From Scalesia atractyloides (taxonomy: Eukaryota; Streptophyta; Magnoliopsida; Asterales; Asteraceae): DNA of 64,000 bases. The position numbers and the translations under genes are program-made. The notes beneath the pieces were generated by a model. It saw nothing but the letters and a program-made list of their open reading frames with translations, did not search any database and was not told the origin of the DNA. Position 1 is the first letter of the stretch; the number at the start of each line of letters is the position of its first letter. Location: NCBI GenBank assembly GCA_947069175.1, contig CAMTDV010000030.1:94049916-94113915 (forward strand). Reading direction: 5' to 3'. Positions 48,905 through 61,380 of this stretch are shown piece after piece.

Positions 48905-49380
48905 TTTCATTCATGTTTTATATTTATGCAATTTGATATGTTATAGTATGCTATTGGTATGTTATTGTATGTTATAATTTGTGGTTAACATTGTTACTGA
49001 TGGATTATTTATCATTTGCTCACTTATGATTATGCACAATTTTTCTTTGATAAAATAACAAGTAAATCAATAATAAATGTTTATCTAACAAGGTTCACTC
49101 GCCAACTTATGTTGACCCAAAAACCCCTGTTTTTACACATGATACAGGAGAACCAGTTGCAGCCAGAAACACATAGGATTGGACTAGAAGAATAAAATGA
49201 TTTAGAGCTTGGAATTGTTTAGTTGGTTATTTTCTTTGAATTTGTATGGACATGCTTGGATTATTGAGAATGTAATTTCGATTTAAATAAATATGAAACA
49301 TAATAGTAATTATCATGAGCTTTGGTGATAACCCAATTATGCCCCGACTCTTATTCTGCTGCGGGTCGGGGTGTGACAAA

Positions 49381-51319
49381 AATGAATTTTTTAGTCCAAA
49401 ATCGAATCCCTGTATCAATAATACTGAGTTTGGAACCTGAGAAATACAAAAATTGCTGCCATAAACGACCAGATATTGATTTAGTTAATTGTTCACGCGT
49501 TTACTTTCTTAATATAGAAATATAGAAAGTGGGCGAAAACTGACGAAACTCGAAATAAATTTTTTCTTGCAAAATCAAATCACTGTATCAATAAAACTGG
49601 GTTTGGAACCTGAGAAATACAAAACTTGCTGACATAAACGACCAGATATTTGATTTAATTAATTGTTCGCGCGTTTACTTTCTAGTTATAGAATGTATCA
49701 ATAAAACTGAGTTAGGAACCAGAGAAATACAAAAATTGCTGACGTAAACAACCAGATGTTTGATTTACTTAATTGTTCGCGTATTTAATTTCTAAATATA
49801 GAAAGTGTGTGAAAACTAACGAAACTCGAAATGAATTTTTTCGTGTAAAATCGAATCTCTGTATCATTAAAACTGAGTTTGGAACCTAAGAAATAAAATA
49901 ATTGATGACATAAACGACCATATATTTGATTTAATTAATTGTTCGCGTGTTTACTTTCTAAATATAGAAAGTGGGAAAGTGGGCGAAAACTGACCAAACT
50001 CGAAATGAATTTTTTCGTGCAAAATCGTATCCATGTATCAATAATACTGAGTTTCGAACCTGAGAAATAAAAAAGTGCTGACATAAACGACCAGATATTA
50101 ATTTAAATTAATTGTTCGCGCGTTTACAGTCTAGATGTAGAAAGTGGGAAAGTGGGCGAAAATTGACGAAACTCGAAATGAATTTTTTCGTGCAAATTCG
50201 AATCCGTGTATCAATAAAAATGAGTTTGGAACCTGAGAAATACAAAAATTGCTGACATAAAGGACTAGATATTTGATTTAACTAATTGTTCGCGCATTTA
50301 CTGTCTAAATATAGAAAGTGGGAAAGTGGGGAAAACTAACGAAACTCGAAATGAATTTTTTAGTCCAAAATCGAATCCCTGAATCAATAATACTGAGTTT
50401 GGAACCTGAGAAATACAAAAATTTCTGCCATAAACGACCAGATATTTGATTTAGTTAATTGTTCACGCGTTTACTTTCTTAATATAGAAATATAGAAAGT
50501 GGGCGAAAACTGACGAAACTCGAAATAAATTTTTTCGTGCAAAATCAAATCACTGTATCAATAAAACTGGGTTTGGAACCTGAGAAATACAAAACTTGCT
50601 GACATAAACGACCAGATATTTGATTTAATTAATTGTTCGCGCGTTTACTTTCTAGTTATAGAATGTATCAATAAAACTGAGTTAGGAACCAGAGAAATAC
50701 AAAAATTGCTGACGTAAACAACCAGATGTTTGATTTACTTAATTGTTCGCGTATTTAATTTCTAAATATAGAAAGTGTGTGAAAACTAACGAAACTCGAA
50801 ATGAATTTTTTCGTGTAAAATCGAATCTCTGTATCATTAAAACTGAGTTTGGAACCTAAGAAATAAAATAATTGATGACATAAACGACCATATATTTGAT
50901 TTAATTAATTGTTCGCGTGTTTACTTTCTAAATATAGAAAGTGGGAAAGTGGGCGAAAACTGACCAAACTCGAAATGAATTTTTTCGTGCAAAATCGTAT
51001 CCATGTATCAATAATACTGAGTTTCGAACCTGAGAAATAAAAAAGCGCTGACATAAACGACCAGATATTAATTTAAATTAATTGTTCGCGCGTTTACAGT
51101 CTAGATGTAGAAAGTGGGAAAGTGGGCGAAAATTGACGAAACTCGAAATGAATTTTTTCGTGCAAATTCGAATCCGTGTATCAATAAAAATGAGTTTGGA
51201 ACCTGAGAAATACAAAAATTGCTGACATAAAGGACTAGATATTTGATTTAACTAATTGTTCGCGCATTTACTGTCTAAATATAGAAAGTGGGAAAGTGGG
51301 GAAAACTAACGAAACTCGA
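49381..51319 (+). repeat. 970-bp higher-order repeat, two copies
   Basis: Copies at 49381-50349 and 50350-51319 are nearly identical (one-base gap at gatattgat/gatatttgat; a few substitutions such as ctgtatc/ctgaatc and gtgctg/gcgctg). Each holds about six monomers, one of them shortened (ctagttatagaatgtatc). A third copy starts at 51320 but departs after about 105 bp. The first copy begins within three bases of the element 2 right LTR end. Confidence 0.9.
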
Positions 51320-54300
51320 AATGAATTTTTTAGTCCAAAATCGAATCCCTGAATCAATAATACTGAGTTTGGAACCTGAGAAATACAAAAATTTCTGCCA
51401 TAAACGACCAGATATTTGATTTAGTTAATTGTTCGCGCTTTTACTTTCAAAATATAGAAATATAGAAAGTGGGCGAAAACTGACGAAACTCGAAATGAAT
51501 TTTTTAGTCCAAAATCGAATCCCTGTATCAATAATACTGAGTTTGGAACCTGAGAAATACAAAAATTGCTGCCATAAACGACCAGATATTTGATTTAGTT
51601 AAATGTTCGCGCGTTACTTTCTAAATATAGAAATATAGAAAGCGGGGCGAAAACTGACGAAACTCGAAATATTTTTTTTGGTGCAAAATCGAATCCTGTA
51701 TCAATAAAACTGAGTTAGGAACCTGAAAAATACAATAATTGCTGACATAAACGACCAGATATTTGATTTAATTAATTGTTCGCGCGTTTACTTTCTAAAT
51801 ATAGAAAGTGTGCGAAAACTGACGAAACTCGAAATGAATTTTTTCGTGTAAAATCGAATCTCTATATCAATAAAACTGAGTTTGGAACCTAAGAAATAAA
51901 AAATTGATGACATAAACGAACATATATTTGATTTAATTAATTGTTCGTGTGTTTACTCTCAAAATATAGAAAGTGGGAAAGTGGGCGAAAACTGACGAAA
52001 ATCGAAATGAATTTTTTCATGCTAAATCGAATCCCTGTATTAATACTGAGTTTGTAACCTGAGAAATACAAAAAATGCTGACATAAACGACCAGATATTT
52101 AATTTAATTAATTGTTCGCGCGTTTACTCTCTAAATATAGAAAGTGTGCCAAAACTACCGAAACTCGAAATGAATTTTTTCGTGTAAAATCGAATACATG
52201 TATCAATAAAACTGAGTTTGAAACCTAAGAAATTTAAAAATTGATGACATAAACGACCAGATATTTGATTTAATTAATTTTCGCGCGTTTACTTTCTAAA
52301 TATAGAAAGTGGGCGAAAACTGACGAAACTCAAAATCAATTTTTTCGTGCAAAATTGAATCCCTGTATCGATATACTGAGTTTGGAACCTGAGAAATACA
52401 AAAAATGCTGACATAAACGACCAGATATTTGATTTAATTAATTGTTCGCGCGTTTACTTTCTAAATACAGAAAGTGTGCGAAAACTGACGAAATTCAAAA
52501 TGAATTTTTTGTGTAAAATCGAATCCCTGTATCAATTAAACTGAGTTTGGAACCTGAGAAATACAAATATTGGTGACATAAAGGACAAGATATTTGAATT
52601 AATTAATTGTTCCAACGTTTACTTTCTAGATATAGAAAGTGTGCGAAAATTGACGAACCTCGAAATGAATTTTTTCGTGTTAAATCGAATCCCTGTATCA
52701 ATAAAACTGAGTTTGGAACCTGAGAAATACAAAAATTGCTTACATATAGGACGAGATATTTGATTTAATTAATTGTTCGCGTGTTTACTGTCTAGATATA
52801 GAAAGTGGGAAAGTGGGCGAAAATTGACGAAAATCGAAATGAATTTTTTGGTGCAAATTCGAATCCGTGTATCACTAAAAATGAGTTTGGAACTTGAGAA
52901 ATACAAAAATTGCTGACATAAAGGACTAGATATTTGATTTAACTAATTGTTCACGCGTTTACTGTCTAAATATATAAAGTGGGGAAAACTAACGAAACTC
53001 GAAATGAATTTTTAGTCCAAAATCGAATCCCTGTATCAATAATACTGAGTTTGGAACCTGAGAAATACAAAAATTGCTGACATAAACGACCAGATATTTG
53101 ATTTAATTAATTGTTCGCACGTTTACTTTAAAAATATAAAAATATAGAAAGTTGGCGAAAACTGACGAAACTCGAAATAAATTTTTCGTGCAAAATCGAA
53201 ATCCTGTATCAATAAAACTGAGTTTAGAACCTGAGAAATACAAAAATTGCTGATATTTGATTTAATTAATTGTTCGCGCGTTTACTTTTTAAATATAGAA
53301 ATATAGAAAGTGGGCGAAAACTGATGAAACTCGAAATGAATTTTTTCGTGCAAAATCGAATCCATTATCAATAAAACTGAGTTAGGAACCTGAGAAATAC
53401 AAAAATTGCTGACATAAACGACTAGATATTTGATTTAATTAATTGTTCGCGCGTTTATTTTCTAAATATAGAAAGTGTGTGAAAACTAATGAAACTCGAA
53501 ATGAATTTTTTCGTGTAAAATTGAATCTTTATATCAATAAAACTGAGTTTGGAACCTAAGAAATAAAAAAATTGATGACATAAACGACCACATATTTGAT
53601 TTAATTAATTGTTCGCGTGTTTACTTTCTAAATATAGAAAGTGGGAAAGTGGGCGAAAACTGACCAAACTCGAAATGTATTTTTTTCATGCAAAATCGTA
53701 TCCCTGTATCAATAATACTGAGTTTCGAACCTGAGAAGTACAAAAAATGCTGACATAAACGAACTAATTGTTCGCGCTTTTACTCTCTAAATATAGAAAG
53801 TGTGCAAAAACTGACGGAACTAGAAATGAATTTTTTCGTGTAAAATCAAATCCATGTATCAATAAAACTGAGTTTGAAACCTAAAAAATACAAAAATTGA
53901 TGACATAAATGACCAGATAATTAATTTAATTAATTGTTCGCGCGTTTAATTTCTAAATATAGAAAGTGAGAAAGTGGGCGAAAATTGAGGAAACTCGAAA
54001 AGAATATTCTCGTGAAAAATCGAATCACTGTATCGATATACTGAGTTTGGAAACTGAGAAATACAAAAAATGCTTACATAAATGACAAGATATTTAATTT
54101 AATTAATTGTTCACGCGTTTACTCTCTAAATATAGAAAGTGTGCGAAAATTGAGGAAACTCGAAATAAATTTTTTCGTGTAAAATCGAATCCCGGTATCA
54201 GTAAAATTGAGTTTGAAACCTAAGAAATACAAAAATTGATGACATAAACGACCAGATATTTGATTTAATTAATTGTTCATGCGTTTACTTTCTAAATATA

Positions 54301-57300
54301 GAAAGTGGGAAAGTGGGCGAAAACTCACGAAACTCGAAATGAATTTTTTCATGCAAATTCAAATCCGTGTATCAATAAAATTTAGTTTGGAACCTGAGAA
54401 ATACAAAATTGCTGACATAAAGGACTAGATATTTGATTTAACTAATTGTTCGCGCGTTTATTGTCTAAATATAGAAAGTGGGGAAAACTGACGAAACTCG
54501 AAATTAATTTTTTAGTTCAAAATCGAATCCCTGTATCAATAATACTGAGTTTGGAACCTGAGAAATACAAAAATTGCTGACATAAACGACCAGATATTTG
54601 ATTTAATTAATTGTACAACACTTACTTTCAAAATATAGAAATATAGAAAGTTGGCGAAAACTGACAAAACTCGAAATAAATTTTTTCGTGCAAAATCGAA
54701 TCCCTGTATCAATAAAACTGAGTTTCGAACCTGAGAAATAAAAAAATTGCTGACATAAATGACAAGATATTTTATTTAATTAATTGTTCGCGTGTTTACT
54801 TTCTAAATATAGAAATACAGAAAGTGGGCCAAAACTGACGAAACTCGAAATGAATTTTTTCGTGCAAAATCGAATCCCTGTATCAATAAAACTGAGTTAG
54901 GAACCTGAGAAATACAAAAATTGCTGACATAAATGACCAGATATTTGATTTAATTAATTGTTAGCGCGTTTATTTTCTAAATATAGAAAGTGTGTGAAAA
55001 CTAACGAAATTCGAAATGAATTTTTTCGTGTAAAATCGAATCTCTGTATCAACAAAACTGAGTTTGGAACCTAAGAAATAAAAAAATTGATGACATAAAC
55101 GACCATGTATTTGATTTAATTAATTGTTCGCGTGTTTACTTTCTAAATATAGAAAGTGGGAAAGTGGGCGAAAACTGATCAAACTCGAAATGATTTTTTT
55201 CTTGCAAAATCGAATCCCTGTATCAATAAGAGTGAGTTTTGAACTTGAGAAATAAAAAAAATGCTGACATAAACGACCAGATATTTAATTTAATTAATTG
55301 TTTGCAGGTTTACTCTCTAAATATAGAAAGTGTGCGAAAACTGATGGAACTCGAAATGATTTTTTTTTGTAAATCAAATCTCTGTATCAATAAAATTGAG
55401 TTTGAAACCTGAGAAATACAAAAATTGATGACATAAATGACCAGATATTTGATTTAGTTAATTGTTCGCGCGTTTACTTTCTAAATATAGAAAGTGGGAA
55501 AGTGGGCGAAAACTGACGAAACTCGAAATAAATTTTTTCATGCAAATTCGAATCTCTGTATCAATAAAAAAGAGTTTGGAACCTGAGAAATAAAAAAATT
55601 GCTGACATAAAGTACTAGATATTTGATTTAACTAATTGTTCGCGCGCGTTTACTATCTAAATATAGAAAGTGGGAAAGTGGGGAAAACTGACGAAACTCG
55701 AAATGAATTTTTTCGTGTAAAATCGAATCCCTGTATCAATAAAACTGAGTTTGGAACCTGAGAAATACAAAATTGCTGACATAAAGGACTAGATATTTGA
55801 TTTAATTAATTGTTCGTGCGTTTACTGTCTAAATAGAGAAAGTTGTAAAGTGGGCGAAAATTGACGAAACTCGAATTGAATTACTTCGTGCAAATTCAAA
55901 TCCCAGTATCAATAAAAATGAGTTTGGAACCTAAGAAATACAAAATTTGCTGACATAAAGGATTAGGTATTTGATTTAACTAATTGTTCACGCGTTTACA
56001 GTCTAAATATAGAAAGTGGGAAAGTGGGGAAAACTGATGAAACTCGAAATGAATTTTTTAGTCCAAAATCGAATCCCCGTAGCAATAATACTAAGTTTGG
56101 AACCTGAGAAATACAAAAATTGCTGACATAAACGACCAGATATTTGATATAATTAATAGTTCGCACGTTTACTTTCTAAATATAGAAATATAGAAAGTGG
56201 GCGAAAACTGACAAAACTAAAAATAAATTTTGGTGCAAAATCGAATTACCCGTTTAATAAAACTGAGTTTGGAACTTGCGAAATACAAAAATTGCTTACA
56301 TAAACGACCAGATATTTGATTTAATTAATTGTTCGCGTGTTTCCTTTCTAGATATAGAAAGTGTGCGAAAACTAGGAAACTCGAAATGAATTTTTTCGTG
56401 TAAAATTGAATCTCTGTATCAATAAAACTAAGTTTGGAACCTAAGAAATAAAAAAAATGATGACATAAACGACCAGATATTTGATTTAATTAATTGTTTG
56501 TGCGTTTACTTTCTAAATATAGAAAGTGGGAAAGTGGGTGAAAACTTCGAAATGATTTTTTCTTGCAAAATCGAATCCCTATATCAATAATACTGAGTTT
56601 GTAACCTGAGAAATCCAAAAATTGCTGACATAAACGACCAGATATTTGATTTAATTAATTGTTCGCGCGTTTACTTTCTAAATATAGAAGGTGTGCGAAA
56701 ACTCACGAAACTCGAAATGAATTTTTTCGTGTAAAATCGAATCCCTATATCAATTAAACGGAGTTTGGAACCTGAGAAATACAAAAATTGCATATATAAA
56801 CGACCAGATATTTGATTTAATTAGTTGTTCGCGTGTTTATTTTCTAAATATAGAAAGTCGGAAAATGGGCGAAAACTGACGAAAGTCGAAATGAAATTTT
56901 TGGTGTAAAATCGAACCCTGTATCAATTAAACTGAGTTTGGAACCTGAGAAATACAAAAATTGCTGACATAAACGACCAGATATTTGATTTAATTAATTG
57001 TTCGCGCGTTTACTTTCTAAATATATAAAGTTGTGTGTGAAAACTGACGAAACTTGAAATGATTTTTTTGCGAAAAATCGAATCCCTTTATCAATAAAAC
57101 TGAGTTTGAAACCTAAGAAATACAAAAATTGATGACATAAACGACCTGATATTTGATTTAATTATTTGTTCGCGCGTTTACTTTCAAAATATAGAAAGTG
57201 GGAAAGTGGGCGAAAACTGACGAAATTTGAAATGAATTTTTTTGGGCAAAATCAAATACCTGTATCGATAATACTGAGTTTGAAACCGAGAAATACAAAA

Positions 57301-59829
57301 AATGATCACATAAACAACCAGATATTTGTTTTAATTAATTTTTCGCGCGTTTACTTTCTAAATATAGAAAGTGTGCGAAAACTGACGAAACTCTAAATGA
57401 ATTTTTTCGTGTAAAATCGAATCCCTGCATCAATTAAACTAAGTTTGGAACCTGAGAAATACAAAAATTGGTGAAATAAAGGACCAGATATTTGATTTAA
57501 TTAATTGTTCGCGCGTTTACTTTCTAGATATAGAAAGTGTGCGAAAGTTGACGAACCTCGAAATGAATTTTTTCGTGTAAAATCGAATCTATGTATCAAT
57601 AAAATTGAGTTTGGAACCTGAGAAATATAAAAATTGCTGACATAAAGGACCAGATATTTGATTTAATTAATGTTCGCGCGTTTACTGTCTAAATATAGAA
57701 AGTGGAAAAGTGGGCGAAAATTGACGAAACTTGAAATGAATTTTTTCGTACAAATTCGAATCCCTGTATCAATAAAAATGAGTTTGGAACCTGAGAAATA
57801 AAAAAATTGCTGATATAAAGGACTAGATATTTGATTTAAATAATTGTTCGCGCATTTGTTATCTAAATATAGAAAGTGGGAAAATGGGCGAAAACTGACG
57901 AAACACGAAATGAATTTTTTGTACAAAATCGAATCCCTGTATCAATAATACTGAGTTTGGAACCTGAGAAATACAAAAATTGCAGATATAAACGACCAGA
58001 TATTTGATTTAATTAATTGTTCGCGCGTTTACTTTCTAAATATAGAAAGTATGCGAAAATTGACGAAACTCGAATGAATTTTTCGTGTAAAATCGAATCC
58101 ATGTATCAATAAAACTGAGTTTGGAACCTGAGAAATACAAAAATTGCTGACATAAACGACCAGATATTTGATTTAATTAATTGTTCGCGCGTGTACTTTT
58201 TAAATATAGAAAGTGGGTAAGTGGGCGAAAACTGACGAAACTCGAAATGAATTTTTTCTTGCAAAATCGAATCCCTATATCAATAATACTGAGTTTTGAA
58301 CCTGAGAAATACAAAAATTGCTGACATAAACTACCAGATATTTGATTTAATTAATTTTTCACGCGTTTACTTTCTAAATATAGAAAGTGTGCAAAAACTG
58401 ATGAAACTCGAAATTAATTTTTTCGTGTAAAATCGAATCCCTGTATCAATTAAACTCAGTTTAGTACCTGAGAAATACAAAAAATTGCATACATAAACGA
58501 ACAGATATTTGATTTAATTAATTGTTCGCGAGTTTACTTTCTAAATATAGAAAGTCGGAAAGTGGGTGAAAACTAACGAAACTCGAAATTAAATTTTCGT
58601 GTAAAATCGAACCCTGTATCAATTAAACTGAGTTTGGAACTTGAGAAATACAAAAATTGCTGACATAAACGACCAGATATTTGATTTAATTAATTGTTCG
58701 CGCGTTTTCTTTCTAAATATAGAAAGTGTGCAAAAACTGACGAAACTCGAAATGAATTTTTCGTATAAAATCGAATCACTGTATCAATTAAACTGAGTTT
58801 GGAACCTGAGAAATAAAAAAATTCATACATAAACGACCAGATATTTGTTTTAATTTATTGTTCGCACGTTTACTTTCTAAATATAGAAAGTCGGAAAGAG
58901 GGTGAAAACTGACGAAACTCGAAATGAATTTTTCGTGTAAAATCCAAACCTGTATCAATTAAACTGAGTTTGCAACTTGAGAAATACAAAAATTGCTGAC
59001 ATAAACGACCAGATATTTGATTTAATTAATTGTTCGCGCGTTTACTTTCTAAATATAGAAAGTGGGAAAGTGGGCGAAAATTGACCAAACTTGTAAGTTT
59101 TTGGTGCAAAATCGAATTACTTGTTCAATGTCTCTGAGTTTGGAGCCTGATAAATACAAAAAATTGCTGACATAAACGATCAGATATTTGATTTAATTAA
59201 TTGTTTCGCGCGTTTACTTTCTAAATATAGAAAGTGTGCGAAAACTCACGAAACTCGAAATGATTTTTTTTCGCTTAAAATCGAATCCATGTATCAATAA
59301 ACTGAGTTTGAAACCTAAGAAATACAAAAATTGACGACATAAACGACTAGATATTTGATTTAATTAATTTTTCGAGCGTTTACTTACAAAATATAGAAAG
59401 TGGGAAAGTGGGCGAAAACTGACGAAACTCGAAATGAAGTTTTTGGTGCAAATCAAATCCTGAATCGATAATACTGAGTTTGAAACCTGAGAAATACAAA
59501 AAATGCTCACATAAACGACCAGATATTTGATTTAATTAATTGTTCGCGCGTTGACTTTCTAAATATAGAAAGTGTGCGTAAACTAACGAAACTCGAAATG
59601 AATTTTTCTTGTAAAATCGAATCCCTGTATCAATTAAACTGTGTTTGGAACTTGAGAAATACAAAAATTGGTAACATAAAGGATCAGATATATGATTTAA
59701 TTAATTGTTCGCGCGTTTACTTTCTAGATATAGAAAGTGTGCGAAAATTAACAAACTCGAAATGAATTTTTTCGTGTAAAATCGAATCTCTGTATCAATA
59801 AAACTGAGTTTGGAACCTGAGAAATACAA

Positions 59830-61380
59830 AAATTGCTGACAGACATAAACAAACCCGTATTTGAAATTTAATTAATTGTTCGCGTGTTTACTTTCTAATA
59901 TGAAAGTGGCGAAAAAACTGACGAAACTCGAAATAATTTTTTCGTGTAAAAATCGAATCTTGTATCAAAAACTGAGTTTGGAACTGAGAAATACAAAAAT
60001 TGCGACATAAAACGACCAGATATTTGATTTAATTAATTGTTCCAAACGTTTACTTTCTAATATAGAAACTAGAAAGTGGCGAAAAACGACGAACTGAAAA
60101 AATTTTTTCGTAAAATTTGAAACCGGGATCAATAAAATGAGTTTGGGAAATGAAAATACAAAATTGTTGAAAACAAAGGGGATTTTGATTTAATTAAAAA
60201 TGGCGCGGATTTTTATAAATAAGAAGTGGGAAAGGGGCGAAAATAACGGAAAGGGAATAAATGTTATTTCGTGGAAAATCGAGGGATTTTGTATATAAAA
60301 CTGAGTTGGAAAGAGAAATAAAAAATGCTGACATAAACGACAAGATAATATGTAATTTTTGATTGGCGAAAATAAAAAAGGTAGCGAAAACTGGGGAAAT
60401 GAAATGAAAAGTGTTAAAAAATGAATCCCTGAAAAAAAAAATGAGTTTAAATGAGAAATAAAAAAATTGCGACAAAACGACAAAAAATTGAATTTAAATA
60501 ATTGGTTGCGCGTTTACTTTTAAGGGGAAGGGGAAAAAGAAAGGTGGAATAATGAGAAACTGGGAAAAATTTTTGGGGCAAAAACGAATTGTAATAAATA
60601 AAACTGAGTTTGGAAAACCCCTGAGAAAACAAAAAAAATTGCTGAATAAAACGACAGATATTTGATTAATTAATTGTTGCGAAAAAATTTTACTTTTAAA
60701 AATGATAGGGAAAGAGGTGAGGGGGAAATGAAAAAGAAACTTGAAAATGGGAATTTTTGGCAAAATCGAACCCGTAATTTAAAAGAAAATTTTGAATTAT
60801 AGAAATACAAAAAAAATTGGTAAAAGAATAAAAGGGCAGAATATTTGATTAATAATTGTTCGCAGTTTTTTTTTTTAAATAAGAAGTGGCGAAACTGAGA
60901 ACTCGAAATAAATTTTTCGTGCAAAATCGAATCCCTGTATCATTAAAACGAGTTGAACCTTTTAGAAATATAAAAATTCTGAAAAAAAACACCAGATTTG
61001 ATTTAATTATTGTTCCGGTTTATTTCTTAATATAAAAGTGGCGAAAATCGAACTCGAATGAATTTTTGTGAAATCAACCTACATAAACAGTTGAACTGGG
61101 AAAAAAAAATGTGCTTAAAGAGTTATTGATTTTTAATTGGGCGTTATTAATTAGAAAGTGTGGAAAAGACAAACTCGAAATATTTTTGTGAAAATGAATC
61201 CTGTACAATAAACGAGTTGGAACCTGAAATACAAAAATGCACAAAAGCAATATTTGATTTAATAATTGTTCGCGTTTATTTAAATAAGGAAAGTGGCGAA
61301 AATAAAACTCGAATATTTTTTTGAAAATCGATCCGTTATAAATGATTAACCTAAAAAAAATTGCGAATAAAACCATATAT
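59830..61380 (+). repeat. Degraded or low-quality satellite patch
   Basis: Satellite order is still readable, but almost every motif has dropped bases, homopolymer changes or unusual gggg/aaaa runs, and monomers are shortened. Flanking monomers return to normal divergence abruptly at 61380. The pattern (single-base losses rather than substitutions) looks more like uncorrected long-read consensus than ordinary mutation, but true local decay is possible. Confidence 0.7.

Larger units (their letters stand above)
37364..49378 (+). mobile_element. Tandem, 5'-truncated Tekay-type Ty3/gypsy element (element 2)
   Basis: Order: integrase/chromodomain fragment, PPT, middle LTR, PBS, gag-pol, PPT, right LTR. 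Fragment and LTR repeat at a constant 8,216-bp offset, so this is two units sharing one LTR with the left unit cut inside integrase. Unequal recombination between LTRs followed by a deletion explains it best. Relative to the intact unit, the left unit lacks its LTR and about 4.4 kb of internal sequence (7.1 kb in all). The left junction shows 3-bp microhomology and there is no target duplication pair. Copies of the shared regions differ by about 1% (hand count), so they are of similar age. Lineage as for element 1. Confidence 0.9.
46705..49378 (+). repeat. Right LTR of element 2
   Basis: 2,674 bp, TGTAACATTT to GTGTGACA, followed by satellite (aaaatgaatttttt). It carries the same set of motifs as the middle LTR: antisense tRNA-like unit, TATA-like motif near 47167-47175, three tRNA-like modules and the minisatellites (about 48734-48904, with two 30-bp units instead of three). 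Confidence 0.95.

Noticed and set aside
60190..61376. Cluster of Phe/Ser-rich minus-strand ORFs
   Set aside because: They lie in the degraded satellite patch, where dropped bases and A/G runs remove stops. No coding signature.
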